Both the position numbers and the translations under genes were made by a program. This document shows, piece after piece, positions 32,201 to 42,100 of a DNA stretch of 64,000 nt (its first letter is position 1; every line of letters begins with the position of its first letter). Under the pieces are notes generated by a model. That model made no database searches, was not told where the DNA came from, and saw nothing but the letters and a program-made list of their open reading frames with translations. This DNA is from Theocolax elegans (Eukaryota; Arthropoda; Insecta; Hymenoptera; Cerocephalidae): assembly GCA_026168455.1 (NCBI GenBank), contig CM047425.1, positions 40,630,711 through 40,694,710 on the forward strand, written 5' to 3'.

Positions 32201-34153
32201 TGCGACGCTACTTTTCGTCGGGAAAAATCTAATTAAATTAAATTAAAGGCCGACGGAGGTTCCGTCGTAGCGACGTTGAAAATGGCTATATATCGCCGAT
32301 TTATATTTAGTTGGGCGCCTGGCGATATTTAAATAAAAATGAACTAATTACTTTACAATACTACTCGGCAACCCGGCAAATCTCCACCTCGACTCCTCGT
32401 CACAGAGGGAATCCCGACGGCTGACCACCTCGGAACCGGCGGCTTTCAGAGTAAAGGAAAAATTAAATAAATACACTCCCGAATTCAATAATCAACTTCT
32501 CGTAATTTATTCCAAACTTTTAAGCAAAAGATATAACACACTCCGGCACCGACACAATAATGAACGCGACTCGCGACCGACTCACACACACGTGCACACA
32601 CTCACGCAACTCCGTCCGTCCGGCAAATATATAAAAATATTATATTTAAATAATTCGGCCGCCCGTCGGGCTAACCGTAAATTTACTCGCCTAATGGATT
32701 TATCAACTCCAAAACAACTCCGCTCGACTCTGCTTCTCAACTCTAACTCAACTCTACTCAACTCGTAAAAATGGCTACTCAGCCTCAATACTACTCAACG
32801 AACTCAAAAAGCGACTGCCTCGTCAGACGATCAGGTAGCGAATCGTCGAGACCGGCTTCTTCATCCGGCTCGCGGCGTGGCTTGATCCCCAAAATTAAGG
32901 ATTTTCCTCCCCACCCTATCGCTATCCTGCTCTATCTTACTATACTCCTTATCTACCGGCGTTGATTAGGGTGGTTGATTGCGTGATCGATACGCGTAGT
33001 CAGCCTTGATCTTATTTCCGTAAGGGCCGATTACCCAATAATAGTGGTTTACGTCACCACCAACCTGTTCATTATTGGGTCGATCACACAACCAATCATC
33101 CACTGGCACTCGGAAGGCGCGCATTACAAATACTTAATTACCATATCGGTAACCCAGTCGGTGCTGCCGCCCCGTGCCTACCGGCTATATAATTACTACT
33201 GACTATCCCGACACACTCACACAACAATTAGTATATAATTTCCATCCGCTATTTACAACTATATACAACTTTAAAAACTCTTAGAAATCACCCCCAAACT
33301 CCACCGACGGATCTATATATTTTTACTTAATTAACTAACTACGCTATCTGATTAAAATAATTAATTAAGCTAATATACGTGTGCGCGCTATATACTATAG
33401 TATATACGCATACATAGGTGTGCGCGCACCGTATATATCTATATATATCCATTCTAATATGCCGCGGTATACCGTATAAATTAGGTATACCGCGACTCCT
33501 ACTCTACTCGCGCTCCCCTCGCTCCGCGCGCTCCCACCCATTATCCCACTACGGTCGCTCACTCGAGCGTCTTCGCGCGCGCAACACTCTCGCTGCTCGA
33601 GTGATCCCCCCTTCCCGCGCACCTCGCCTAGTGCCGCACGATCGTCGCCGTCGGTGCCGCGTTCCCCAGTATACGGGTGTAAGGTGGGGGAGCACCCTGG
33701 CTCTCCCGACTACTAGTACGTAGTTTGGGCGTGCGCGCACCCATGCGCCATCTCAGCCGTCGTCGTCTGCTGAGCACGTGTGACGGTTGAGGTTAGGACG
33801 CCGCCTAACCTCCCGTCTTGTTGACATCAGCATCGGATTCGCCAGGTATCGTGAGACGACCTGGGCTCGGTCCTTGGCTCACGATACCTCTCGGCCGGGG
33901 TCTCGGTCGTAGTCCGCGTACTACCGTCGGGTATCGGTCGCGTCGTTCGTCGGCTCCGTGCTAGAACATACCCATACCGTGGGTATCAGTGTTTATTTTT
34001 AAAAGTGCATCGGTGCACTTCGGTCCGCCTGCGAGGGATTCGCTACCTGCGACGCGATCGCGATCTAACATAAGTTAAATGTATGCATGCACATGACTTG
34101 TAAATACAAGCCATGTGCATGTACTTGTACGTTGTATGTTTTACAACGTCACA
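32201..34153 (-). repeat. 3' LTR of Ty3/gypsy element
   Basis: It is almost identical to 42,101-44,053. It contains a perfect 11-bp-stem hairpin, CGCGGTATACC...GGTATACCGCG, at about 33,463-33,493, suitable for a regulatory or RNA structure. Short frames within it are not genes. Confidence 0.92.
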
Positions 34154-34168
34154 AACAGCCCCCTCCTA
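34154..34168 (-). other. Polypurine tract of Ty3/gypsy element
   Basis: On the minus strand AGGAGGGGGCTGTT runs into the LTR start TGTGACG, the position of the plus-strand primer. Confidence 0.65.
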
Positions 34169-34693
34169 AACCGAAACACCCCCGGTGTCCTTCGGTTTAC
34201 TACAACATCTTACTTCAACTACTTTTACTCATTAAACAAAAGTTATTCACCCTCAATTATATATCATATAATTTAAAATAACTCTTACAACTACTAGTAT
34301 TCTCCTAACAACGATTCGTTCGCGATACTACTTCTTCCCTCGCACGGGCGTCGGACCGAATTGCACACTTTAATTTTTATTTATTTATTTATAACCACCA
34401 CCATTATAAAATAAAAATAAATAATAAAAATAGAAAATAGAATAATTAATAAAAAAAAATTATATTATTATACCTATTCCCTCTCTCTTCCGGCGCATTC
34501 TCCTCTACTACCGACGGTTATTCTTCTTATATTACATCTTAACTCTAGGCCTTACTCTATTATATACATCTTTCTTCTTCCTCACAACTACCGGCGGTGT
34601 CTTCTTCTTCTCTTCTTCTTCTACTTAGGGGTCCCCGACGGGTAATTTTGCCGTAGGGCCTACCCTATTCCTCTGCTCTACCACCGGCGGGGA
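34169..34693 (-). other. Untranslated region between Pol and 3' LTR
   Basis: AT-rich with CTTCTTCTTC tracts near 34,570-34,620. There is no open frame large enough for an envelope protein. Confidence 0.5.
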
Positions 34694-37600
34694 TTATTCT
34701 CCTGTCTTCCTTTGTGACACACATCTGCGGGGTTGAATAAAACGTTTTAATTCGGTGACATGCGATTTCGCAATTTTCCGACTGTTTCCTTCACCACTAC
34801 CCAACACATACACTGTAGGGGACAACACTTTTACAATATCGAACGGCCCTTCATATTTCGGCGCAAGTTTGGCGGAATATTTATTCGCGGCGTTAGATAA
34901 CGTATGTACTCTTCTAAGTACTAAATCTCCTACGGAAAAACTAACATCTCTACGTCCCTTATTATACTGTTTCTCCTGCTTGGCACGTGCTTGATCTATG
35001 TGTCGAGCTACCAAATCTCGCAGGGCATCTAAACGTTTCATTCTCTCCTCCCATACCTCCGGCGGAATTTTAACAACTGGTCTATGACCTTCTACTTCTC
35101 TCCTCAAGCTTTTCACTGGCTTAGGGTGTCTGCCGAAATTTAAGAAGGCAGGTGACACTTTAGTGGAGGATTGTACGGCGGTGTTTACGGCATGGCGAAA
35201 TTCGTGCACATGCACGTCCCAATTCCGATGGTCTCCACCGACGAATGCTGCTATCATCGCCTTCAGAGTTCTATTACTTCTCTCGACCGGATTAGCTTGG
35301 GGAAAGTACGGAGGCGTCGTAACGTGCTTAACCCCGTACTCCGCCAAGGTAGCTTTCAACAACTTGTTGTCGAATTCTCGACCATTGTCTGAGAGAAAGT
35401 AATCTGGCGTCTCCCAACGGAATAACACCAATTCCTCGAACGCCCTCGCAACCGACTTTCCGTCTGCTGATCGCAGAGGTTTCACCTCAATCCACCTGGT
35501 GAAGAGATCTTGGAATACCACCAAGTATCGACACTGGCTCTTGCTTGGTGGGAATTCCATGAGATCAGCGGCTACTACTGCCCATGGTCTCTCTACGATC
35601 CGGCTTCCCATTAATCCGACGGGTCCTGTCTGCGATACCTTGTATTGCTGGCAGGTCTGGCAACTACGTACGAAGTCATGGGTGTCGTACCACATGCCCT
35701 TCCAGTAATAGTCTCTGGCCAGTTTGTCGTACGTCTTCTCGATCCCTAAGTGCCCAGCAGACGTGACACAGTGCGACTCTTGTAACACTTGTTGACGATG
35801 GTCTGCTGGCACAACTAGCCTCCAACCTTCTTCCGGCGTAGTTATTGGATCGAGTAATGGGTCGTATCTATGGCGATACAATAGGCCGTTCTCTACCTTC
35901 CAACCGTTGAATTTAGCTGGACGTTCTGGCACTTCTTTCAGCATCCTAAGATACCATTGGTCCGCTATCTCTTCAAACGCGGCTACATCTTCCTCTTCCG
36001 ACGGAAACATCCTGGACAAGGCGTCTGGGACGTGGTTCATAGCTCCCTTCCTATGTACCACCTTGAAGTCCCATTGCTGCATCTCCAAGGCCCATCTGGC
36101 AAGACGGACCGTTGGGTCCTTGAGATTCTGCAGCCATCGAAGGGCACTATGGTCGGTAATGACCGTGAAGGTGTAACCTTCGATGTATGGACGCAACTTT
36201 TTAATCGCCCACAGCATGGCGAGACACTCCTTCTCCGACGTCGTATAGTTCTTCTCAGCCGGCGTCAGCACTCGGCTTATATATACGATCGGATGCTCTC
36301 CATCATCCTTCTCCTGCGTGAGGACGGCTCCCAAGGCGAAATTACTGGCGTCGCACTGGATAGTAAACGGCTTACTAAAATCCGGCCTTGCGAGCACTGG
36401 CGCCTGGGTCAGAGCTTTCTTCAGAGCGTCGAACGCCTCCTGTTGCTCCTCTCCCCACGTCCACTCTTGGCTTTTACGGAGAAGTTTTACCAAAGGTACC
36501 TTCAGCTCAGAGTCCTTTTCAATGAACCTGGCGTACCACCCGACCATTCCCAGGAACCGGCGCAATTCTCTAACATTGCGGGGCTCTGGGTATTCTACTA
36601 CCGGCGAAACTTTCTCTGGGTCAGGGCGCAATCCTTGGCTGTCCAGTATAAAGCCTAAATACGTTACACTGGAACAGCAAAACTCGCACTTATCCCGGTT
36701 AACCATCAGTCCAGCATCCACGAGCTTTCTCAATACTAACTCCAGCCACTTCAGATGCTCGTCAAAATCTTCTGTTACTATGATTATATCATCTAGGTAA
36801 CAGAAGATATACGGCTCGTATTCTGGCCCGAATAACGCATCCACTAGACGCTGGAACGTTTTCGGCGCATTGGTAAGACCGAACGGCATCCTTTTAAACT
36901 GGTATTGCCCTGATCCTGGCACGGCAAAGGCGGTATACTTCCGGCTGGTTGCTTCCATCATTATTTGAAAATACGCCTGCTTCAGGTCGATTTTCGTAAT
37001 GCACTTTGCCCGTCTCATCTTATCAAGGATGGAATCCATTGTAGCCATTGGATATCCGTCCTTCCTCGTAACCTTATTGAGATCACGGTAGTCGATGCAG
37101 AACCGCATCGATCCATCAGGTTTCTTAACCATCACCGGCGCACTGCTCCAATCGCTAGCAGACCTCTCAATAATATCATTACGCAGCATCTTATTTACTT
37201 CATCTCGCGCAATCTCCAACATCCTCGGCGACAACCGGCGAACCTTATGCATTATAGGTGATGCATCTCCGACATCAATGTGATGTTCGGTTAGGTCAGT
37301 TGCGCCGAAAGTATCCGACGGTTCCGGCAATATACTTTCTACGAGACACCTAACACGTTCTCGTTGGTCATCTCGTAACTCCTGAATGCCAGCGCATTCG
37401 GCATATATTGTCGCTTCTCCGTCTTCCGCCGTGGCGGCGAAGGTTCTCCATTTACCTTCTCGGGTTCGCCACTCTCCCCGACCTAGGCGGGTATCTTCGT
37501 CGAAAATCCGGCAGAAATCCATGCCTAGTATGACATCATGGTCTAGGACATTCATGGCTTTGAGCGGAATTTTTTCGGCGTATCCGTCTATTTCCAAACT

Positions 37601-38266
37601 AATGGTTAGGATTCCCATTACCCGGCGAACATCTCCTGTGACGCTTTTAATTGCTGTCTCACATGGTTCCAACCGGCTTCTGAATCTCTGCGTTACTTTA
37701 GGTCCAGCGAGCGAAATCATAGCTCCTGGATCAAACAGCGCACTATAACTCTCTCCTCCAAGATTCAGTTCTAGGAAGTTCCTATTATCAGCCGACGTAG
37801 CTGCTACATTTTCGTCGTCTCGACGGACTTCTTGTTTCTCCTCACTATTCGGCGGCGAAATACATAATTCCGTCCGCGTCCTCTTGGGAATCGCTCCCGT
37901 ACTTCTTGGATTCGGCGTCGGAATACAATCTACCTCCTTCTCTACCGGCAAGTCAAGCGGCGATGGGGCTGAGAGCATCTCTACGGCGCGTTGCACTATA
38001 TGTAGCCTCGAGAATTCTCGCTCTTCCTCGAGATCCTCATTGGACTGTACCGGCGCGGCGATTTCACTCTCCTTTTGCCTCACCCTTTCACGAAACGTTT
38101 GTAGACTTTTCCGCGAATATTCCGCTTCCCCTAGCGAATAATCAACGGCTTCCGGTTGGAGGAAACATAGACCTCGTTTCTTCAACCGCTTCATGTCTAC
38201 CTCCGGCGTAACGTGATTCTCGGCTTGCCTCTTTTCACCACTTACGGCATTCTTCTGCTTCTCCAC
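34694..38266 (-). CDS. pol: Ty3/gypsy Pol polyprotein (PR-RT-RNaseH-IN)
   Basis: 1,190 codons without interruption. Retropepsin-like protease: ALFDPGAMISLAG with Asp179, with proline where most families have Ser or Thr. Reverse transcriptase: KIDLKQAYFQI at about 425-435 and FCYLDDIII with YLDD at 490-493. RNase H: IQCDASNFALG with Asp639, and TDHSALRWL at 704. Integrase: His832/His839/Cys869/Cys872 zinc site; catalytic Asp901, Asp960 and Glu995 (DD-34-E spacing). Near the end is a GPF motif (1141-1143) without a chromodomain. It copies the element's RNA to DNA and inserts it. It lies downstream of Gag in a separate frame, so it needs frameshifting, reinitiation or splicing for expression. 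All catalytic residues seen are present. Confidence 0.93.
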   Translation of the reverse strand: MEKQKNAVSGEKRQAENHVTPEVDMKRLKKRGLCFLQPEAVDYSLGEAEYSRKSLQTFRERVRQKESEIAAPVQSNEDLEEEREFSRLHIVQRAVEMLSAPSPLDLPVEKEVDCIPTPNPRSTGAIPKRTRTELCISPPNSEEKQEVRRDDENVAATSADNRNFLELNLGGESYSALFDPGAMISLAGPKVTQRFRSRLEPCETAIKSVTGDVRRVMGILTISLEIDGYAEKIPLKAMNVLDHDVILGMDFCRIFDEDTRLGRGEWRTREGKWRTFAATAEDGEATIYAECAGIQELRDDQRERVRCLVESILPEPSDTFGATDLTEHHIDVGDASPIMHKVRRLSPRMLEIARDEVNKMLRNDIIERSASDWSSAPVMVKKPDGSMRFCIDYRDLNKVTRKDGYPMATMDSILDKMRRAKCITKIDLKQAYFQIMMEATSRKYTAFAVPGSGQYQFKRMPFGLTNAPKTFQRLVDALFGPEYEPYIFCYLDDIIIVTEDFDEHLKWLELVLRKLVDAGLMVNRDKCEFCCSSVTYLGFILDSQGLRPDPEKVSPVVEYPEPRNVRELRRFLGMVGWYARFIEKDSELKVPLVKLLRKSQEWTWGEEQQEAFDALKKALTQAPVLARPDFSKPFTIQCDASNFALGAVLTQEKDDGEHPIVYISRVLTPAEKNYTTSEKECLAMLWAIKKLRPYIEGYTFTVITDHSALRWLQNLKDPTVRLARWALEMQQWDFKVVHRKGAMNHVPDALSRMFPSEEEDVAAFEEIADQWYLRMLKEVPERPAKFNGWKVENGLLYRHRYDPLLDPITTPEEGWRLVVPADHRQQVLQESHCVTSAGHLGIEKTYDKLARDYYWKGMWYDTHDFVRSCQTCQQYKVSQTGPVGLMGSRIVERPWAVVAADLMEFPPSKSQCRYLVVFQDLFTRWIEVKPLRSADGKSVARAFEELVLFRWETPDYFLSDNGREFDNKLLKATLAEYGVKHVTTPPYFPQANPVERSNRTLKAMIAAFVGGDHRNWDVHVHEFRHAVNTAVQSSTKVSPAFLNFGRHPKPVKSLRREVEGHRPVVKIPPEVWEERMKRLDALRDLVARHIDQARAKQEKQYNKGRRDVSFSVGDLVLRRVHTLSNAANKYSAKLAPKYEGPFDIVKVLSPTVYVLGSGEGNSRKIAKSHVTELKRFIQPRRCVSQRKTGE

Positions 38267-38328
38267 CGGCGGATTATATTTAACCTTCCCGGCGAGATTT
38301 AAGGAGTGCTGCTGGGGGATCAGCGGAC

Positions 38329-38895
38329 TTACTGTCCCCCAGCCAACAAGTTTCCCAACTTGACACGTACTTCGGCACAGTCAGGACAATTGCGGAAAAC
38401 CGCTCCTGGTTTACCGCACATCTGACACGACTCTTGCGATCTGTGTGACGGTGACTGCGGTCTGAATACCTTCTCTGGGCATTGCGCCGCTCGATGTCCC
38501 GTCTTGGCACACAGAAAACACTTTGCATTCGGGCATTCCGCTGCTCTATGCCCTACCACCTGACAGTTGAAGCAGGGACCATAAAATTCCCGACGACCTG
38601 GCGACTTCGACTGAAATGTTGCATTGCTCGTTCCATTCGGCGGTGCAACCTTCTGCTGACGGGCGTACGGCTTACTCTCCCACTTGGCAGCAGAATTCGT
38701 CGATCTAGTCGGCAAACCCCGATTTGCAACTGCGGCGTAAGTCGGCTTCTGAGTTACTTGCACTTCCGCAGCCACGTTCGACAAAACGTCCTTCTTCTGA
38801 CGTTTAGACTTCTCAGCTACTTCCTTTGTTACTGCTTGCTTCGCCTTTTGCTTACAGCAACCTTCCTCTCGCCTTTCACTCCGGCGGCTTCTCAC
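38329..38895 (-). pseudogene. Duplicated Gag nucleocapsid segment (out of frame)
   Basis: A tandem copy of the end of Gag. It contains the knuckles CFNCQVVGHRAAEC and CFLCAKTGHRAAQC plus CQMCGKPGAVFRNCPDC and ends VKLGNLLAGGQ, probably the ancestral Gag C-terminus. It begins in a shifted frame relative to the upstream Gag because one T is missing from a T run and two bases are missing near the duplication joint. It has no Gag matrix or capsid part of its own. Confidence 0.75.
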
Positions 38896-39467
38896 GTCTA
38901 TATCCGACAGCGCGAACGTACTTCGGCACAGTCAGGACAATTGCGGAAAACCGCTCCTGGTTTACCGCACATCTGACACGACTCTTGCGATCTGTGTGAC
39001 GGTGACTGCGGTCTGAATACCTTCTCTGGGCATTGCGCCGCTCGATGTCCCGTCTTGGCACACAGAAAACACTTTGCATTCGGGCATTCCGCTGCTCTAT
39101 GCCCTACCACCTGACAGTTGAAGCAGGGACCATAAAATTCCCGACGACCTGGCGACTTCGACTGAAATGTTGCATTGCTCGTTCCATTCGGCGGTGCAAC
39201 CTTCTGCTGACGGGCGTACGGCTTACTCTCCCACTTGGCAGCAGAATTCGTCGATCTAGTCGGCAAACCCCGATTTGCAACTGCGGCGTAAGTCGGCTTC
39301 TGAGTTACTTGCACTTCCGCAGCCACGTTCGACAAAACGTCCTTCTTCTGACGTTTAGACTTCTCAGCTACTTCCTTTGTTACTGCTTGCTTCGCCTTTT
39401 TGCTTACAGCAACCTTCCTCTCGCCTTTCACTCCGGCGGCTTCCTCCACGTCTATATCCGACAGCGC
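38366..39467 (-). repeat. 550-bp tandem duplication within Gag nucleocapsid region
   Basis: 38,366-38,914 and 38,917-39,467 are almost identical direct copies (offset 551 bp). They differ by a T-run length change and a 2-bp indel in CTTC(CT)CACGTC. The high identity means that the duplication arose very recently, in or shortly before this insertion. Confidence 0.85.
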
Positions 39468-41279
39468 GGCGACCTTTTGTTTTGTCGATCGTCCCTTGTA
39501 TGCTGCTCCAGGGATTCTCGACTTCTCAGCCGGCGGTGGCGGGGTATACCGGCTGTTCAACTCCTGCTGGCGTTCCCACTTCCGCCCATAGTACTCCAGG
39601 TCTTTGAAATCTTCCACGAGTTTACTTGCCATCGCGGTCCGATACTCTGGCAGAAGATTTCTATACGCTGTCTCTACTAACACTTTCTCCGACGGTGGTT
39701 TCTTAAAGTGTCCGACGATTATTCGCAGGTTAGAGAGATATCGTGTAATCTTTTCTCCCTTTCCTTGCGTTCGTCGGCGCAACTCGTCCAGCAAATCCTC
39801 GTGGTCGAATTCACCTATAAATTGGTGTCGGAACTGACGCCGAAAATCGCGCCACGATGCTATTTGCGTCTTCGTTGACCTAAACCACCGGCTGGCGTCC
39901 TTGCTCAGTATGCACGGCAATGCACCTAGCAATTGTGCATCTGTCAAACCAGCGCTCTTCCTACAATCATTTAACTGACTGAGGAACTCGTCGGGCATCT
40001 CTCTCTCATCACCAGCAAACCTCAGCCCCCAGCTCTTTAGCACTTTCATGCTTCGAAGACTCTCGTCTGGTTTCAGACTTATTGGGCTGGACGACTTCTC
40101 TTTTCGAGACCGCACGCGCGTGAACCCTTCGTCGGAGTCATTCTCCGATTCGCTGGAATTAATCCGCGCGAGCTTTCGTCTCTTTGAGCCACTGCTCACT
40201 ACACTACCGGCGGAAGCATTCTGCTTGTGACTGTCCTCATTGCAATCCGGCAAATCGCATTGATTTAACGCTGATTCCACGTCCTTCAAATCAATCGGTT
40301 TGATCGCCGTACTGCATCTCGTAGAGTTCATCATACTCTTTGGCTGTTTACTCTTCGACTGCGCAGTCTTCTTTGCCGATTTTGTGCTCTTCCTCCTTTT
40401 TGGATTCGCTCCCTCCGCACTAGAGTTACCCGACTCAGTGTCGGATCGGCCTGACGGTATGAATGCATCGGATTCGGCGGGGATAATACTCCTCTTCTTA
40501 TACGACTTTCCGGGACCATTCGGACTCAATGCGGCTTCTCGATCACTCCTACTCTCTACCGGCGGAACCTGATCAGATCTAGCGGGAAATACACCCATTC
40601 GTATCAGTAACGCATCCCATTCGGTCGGATGTTGGCGGATATAATTACACAACTCCGGCGGAATTGTGAGAGGCGCTGGCGCATAACTAGACGATGGTAA
40701 CGGAATCGACGACGTAATCGGCAAGCCTAACCCAGACTGCGTCGTATACGTGTTAGAATACGTGCAGGTAGTCTGCGTGGCGACTGTCGTGTACGTTGGA
40801 ACTCTCTTGTCGACAGCATTCTCTCTATCCGTTCCGCTTGGCCGAAATTCACTATCCGCCTCACTGTCCGCTAAGCTACCATCTTCAGAGGTTACCGTCT
40901 CTCTGTCACCTACTCCCTTATCTGTAGTGACAGCGCTCTTCTTCCACCTTCGTCTCTGCTTGGCAGCATTATCAACTGCCATCATCACCTTTGCTCGGTA
41001 AGCACCTGCGCTTACCGACTCCTTACGTATTTCCGCATGGTCTTCGTCCCACTCGTACCATGGAATATTATCATTATCCGGTTCGGCTTCCCGCAACCGG
41101 GCACGCAATAACCTATCCCGCAACGCAGCGCTTGATCCGGCGGCACACAGCCATCGTGACGCTAACTCTCGACCGACATATTCATCCGCCATTTTGGCGA
41201 TCGTCCGCTTCATATTACGTCTCTCTCTACCGGCGGTACCCTCGAGTAATATATGCATCTGTTCGACGTGTTCGGCCAT
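38898..41279 (-). CDS. gag: Ty3/gypsy Gag protein
   Basis: 793 codons starting MAEHVEQMHILLEG. The N-terminal third is charged and Ser/Thr-rich with a basic KRRKSTKSAKK patch. A retrotransposon gag (capsid-like) domain sits at about 420-590 (GLRFAGDEREMPDEFLSQL, DASRWFRSTK, WRDFRRQFRHQF, YRNLLPEYRTAM). The C-terminus has two CCHC knuckles, CFNCQVVGHRAAEC and CFLCAKTGHRAAQC, and a third Cys pair motif. It would form the particle and bind the RNA. Because of the 550-bp duplication, the frame leaves the normal sequence after CPDCAEV and ends with RSRCRI, so the last residues differ from the presumed ancestral end. All knuckles are retained, so the protein may still work. Confidence 0.9.
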   Translation of the reverse strand: MAEHVEQMHILLEGTAGRERRNMKRTIAKMADEYVGRELASRWLCAAGSSAALRDRLLRARLREAEPDNDNIPWYEWDEDHAEIRKESVSAGAYRAKVMMAVDNAAKQRRRWKKSAVTTDKGVGDRETVTSEDGSLADSEADSEFRPSGTDRENAVDKRVPTYTTVATQTTCTYSNTYTTQSGLGLPITSSIPLPSSSYAPAPLTIPPELCNYIRQHPTEWDALLIRMGVFPARSDQVPPVESRSDREAALSPNGPGKSYKKRSIIPAESDAFIPSGRSDTESGNSSAEGANPKRRKSTKSAKKTAQSKSKQPKSMMNSTRCSTAIKPIDLKDVESALNQCDLPDCNEDSHKQNASAGSVVSSGSKRRKLARINSSESENDSDEGFTRVRSRKEKSSSPISLKPDESLRSMKVLKSWGLRFAGDEREMPDEFLSQLNDCRKSAGLTDAQLLGALPCILSKDASRWFRSTKTQIASWRDFRRQFRHQFIGEFDHEDLLDELRRRTQGKGEKITRYLSNLRIIVGHFKKPPSEKVLVETAYRNLLPEYRTAMASKLVEDFKDLEYYGRKWERQQELNSRYTPPPPAEKSRIPGAAYKGRSTKQKVAALSDIDVEEAAGVKGERKVAVSKKAKQAVTKEVAEKSKRQKKDVLSNVAAEVQVTQKPTYAAVANRGLPTRSTNSAAKWESKPYARQQKVAPPNGTSNATFQSKSPGRREFYGPCFNCQVVGHRAAECPNAKCFLCAKTGHRAAQCPEKVFRPQSPSHRSQESCQMCGKPGAVFRNCPDCAEVRSRCRI

Positions 41280-42079
41280 TTTAAATTATTAATCCGACGG
41301 TTAAATAAATTTATAAAATTATAATAAACCGACCCGGATCCTTCAAACGGGTTATTCGACACGGCGAAATTCACAAATGATTACTACCACCACCACAACA
41401 ATTATTATCTACCAACCTCGTGCCGTGAGGTACTAATTATCAATAACTAAATTAATTGAAAATAAATTATCACCTCGTGCTTACACTCTCAAGCACAAAA
41501 TATCTATATATTGTATAACTGGCGGTTTACAAACTGGCAACCTGTAACAGAATAAAAGTCTGGCGGTTTGGCAATTTGTTCAAATATCAGCAGTTAATAT
41601 TGGCGGTTCCGGCGTAATTGCTCTACTACCGGCGGTTAATACCGGCAATTCGTTGTATTTCGAAAATACCTGAAACAGAAATAAATCTGGCGGTTTTGGC
41701 AAACATTCACGAGTACCGGCGGTATATACCGGCGATAATAAATTGAGCAATCACTGAAACAGAAATACAATTCTGGCGGAAAACACAAATAAATATATAT
41801 ATATATATATATAATAAATATTTATATAAAACAGATATATATGTAAATACAATCAATATATAATTATTAATAATATTTAATAATAATCAAATAAATTGTA
41901 TAATTGGCACGAGGTTTACACAAACAGGAGGGCCCGCCCAATTGGCAATAGGTATACATAAAAATTTACCATAAATTACCACTACTCAAAAAAAATTTAA
42001 CACTTATAAATGGTGTTGATTTTACACAAAAATACCGGACGGATACTCAATCACACACTTTACTCTGCCGTCAATTACT
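41280..42079 (-). other. Leader (5' untranslated region) of Ty3/gypsy element
   Basis: About 0.8 kb between the primer site and Gag. It is notable for repeated TACCGGCGGT/CTGGCGGTTT motifs (41,518-41,780), listed separately as an observation, and an AT microsatellite at about 41,790-41,815. It presumably carries packaging signals; none can be identified by eye. Confidence 0.6.
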
Positions 42080-42097
42080 GCCCCACGTTGGGCGCCA
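42080..42097 (-). other. Primer binding site for tRNA-Lys
   Basis: TGGCGCCCAACGTGGGGC on the minus strand, three bases inside the 5' LTR. From established knowledge this 18-mer is the complement of the 3' end of tRNA-Lys1,2 in animals, including the CCA. Confidence 0.9.
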
Positions 42098-42100
42098 TTT

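Noticed and set aside
33418..33723. 101-codon frame in the LTRs as an accessory gene
   Set aside because: It lies in the GC-rich LTR opposite to the element's sense, has Arg/Ser low-complexity content, and no similarity that I recognise.
35957..36658. 233-codon plus-strand frame opposite Pol
   Set aside because: Antisense shadow of an intact, well-conserved RT/RNase H coding region.
39033..39680. 215-codon plus-strand frame opposite Gag
   Set aside because: Antisense shadow; the same frame recurs at 38,482 only because the region is duplicated.
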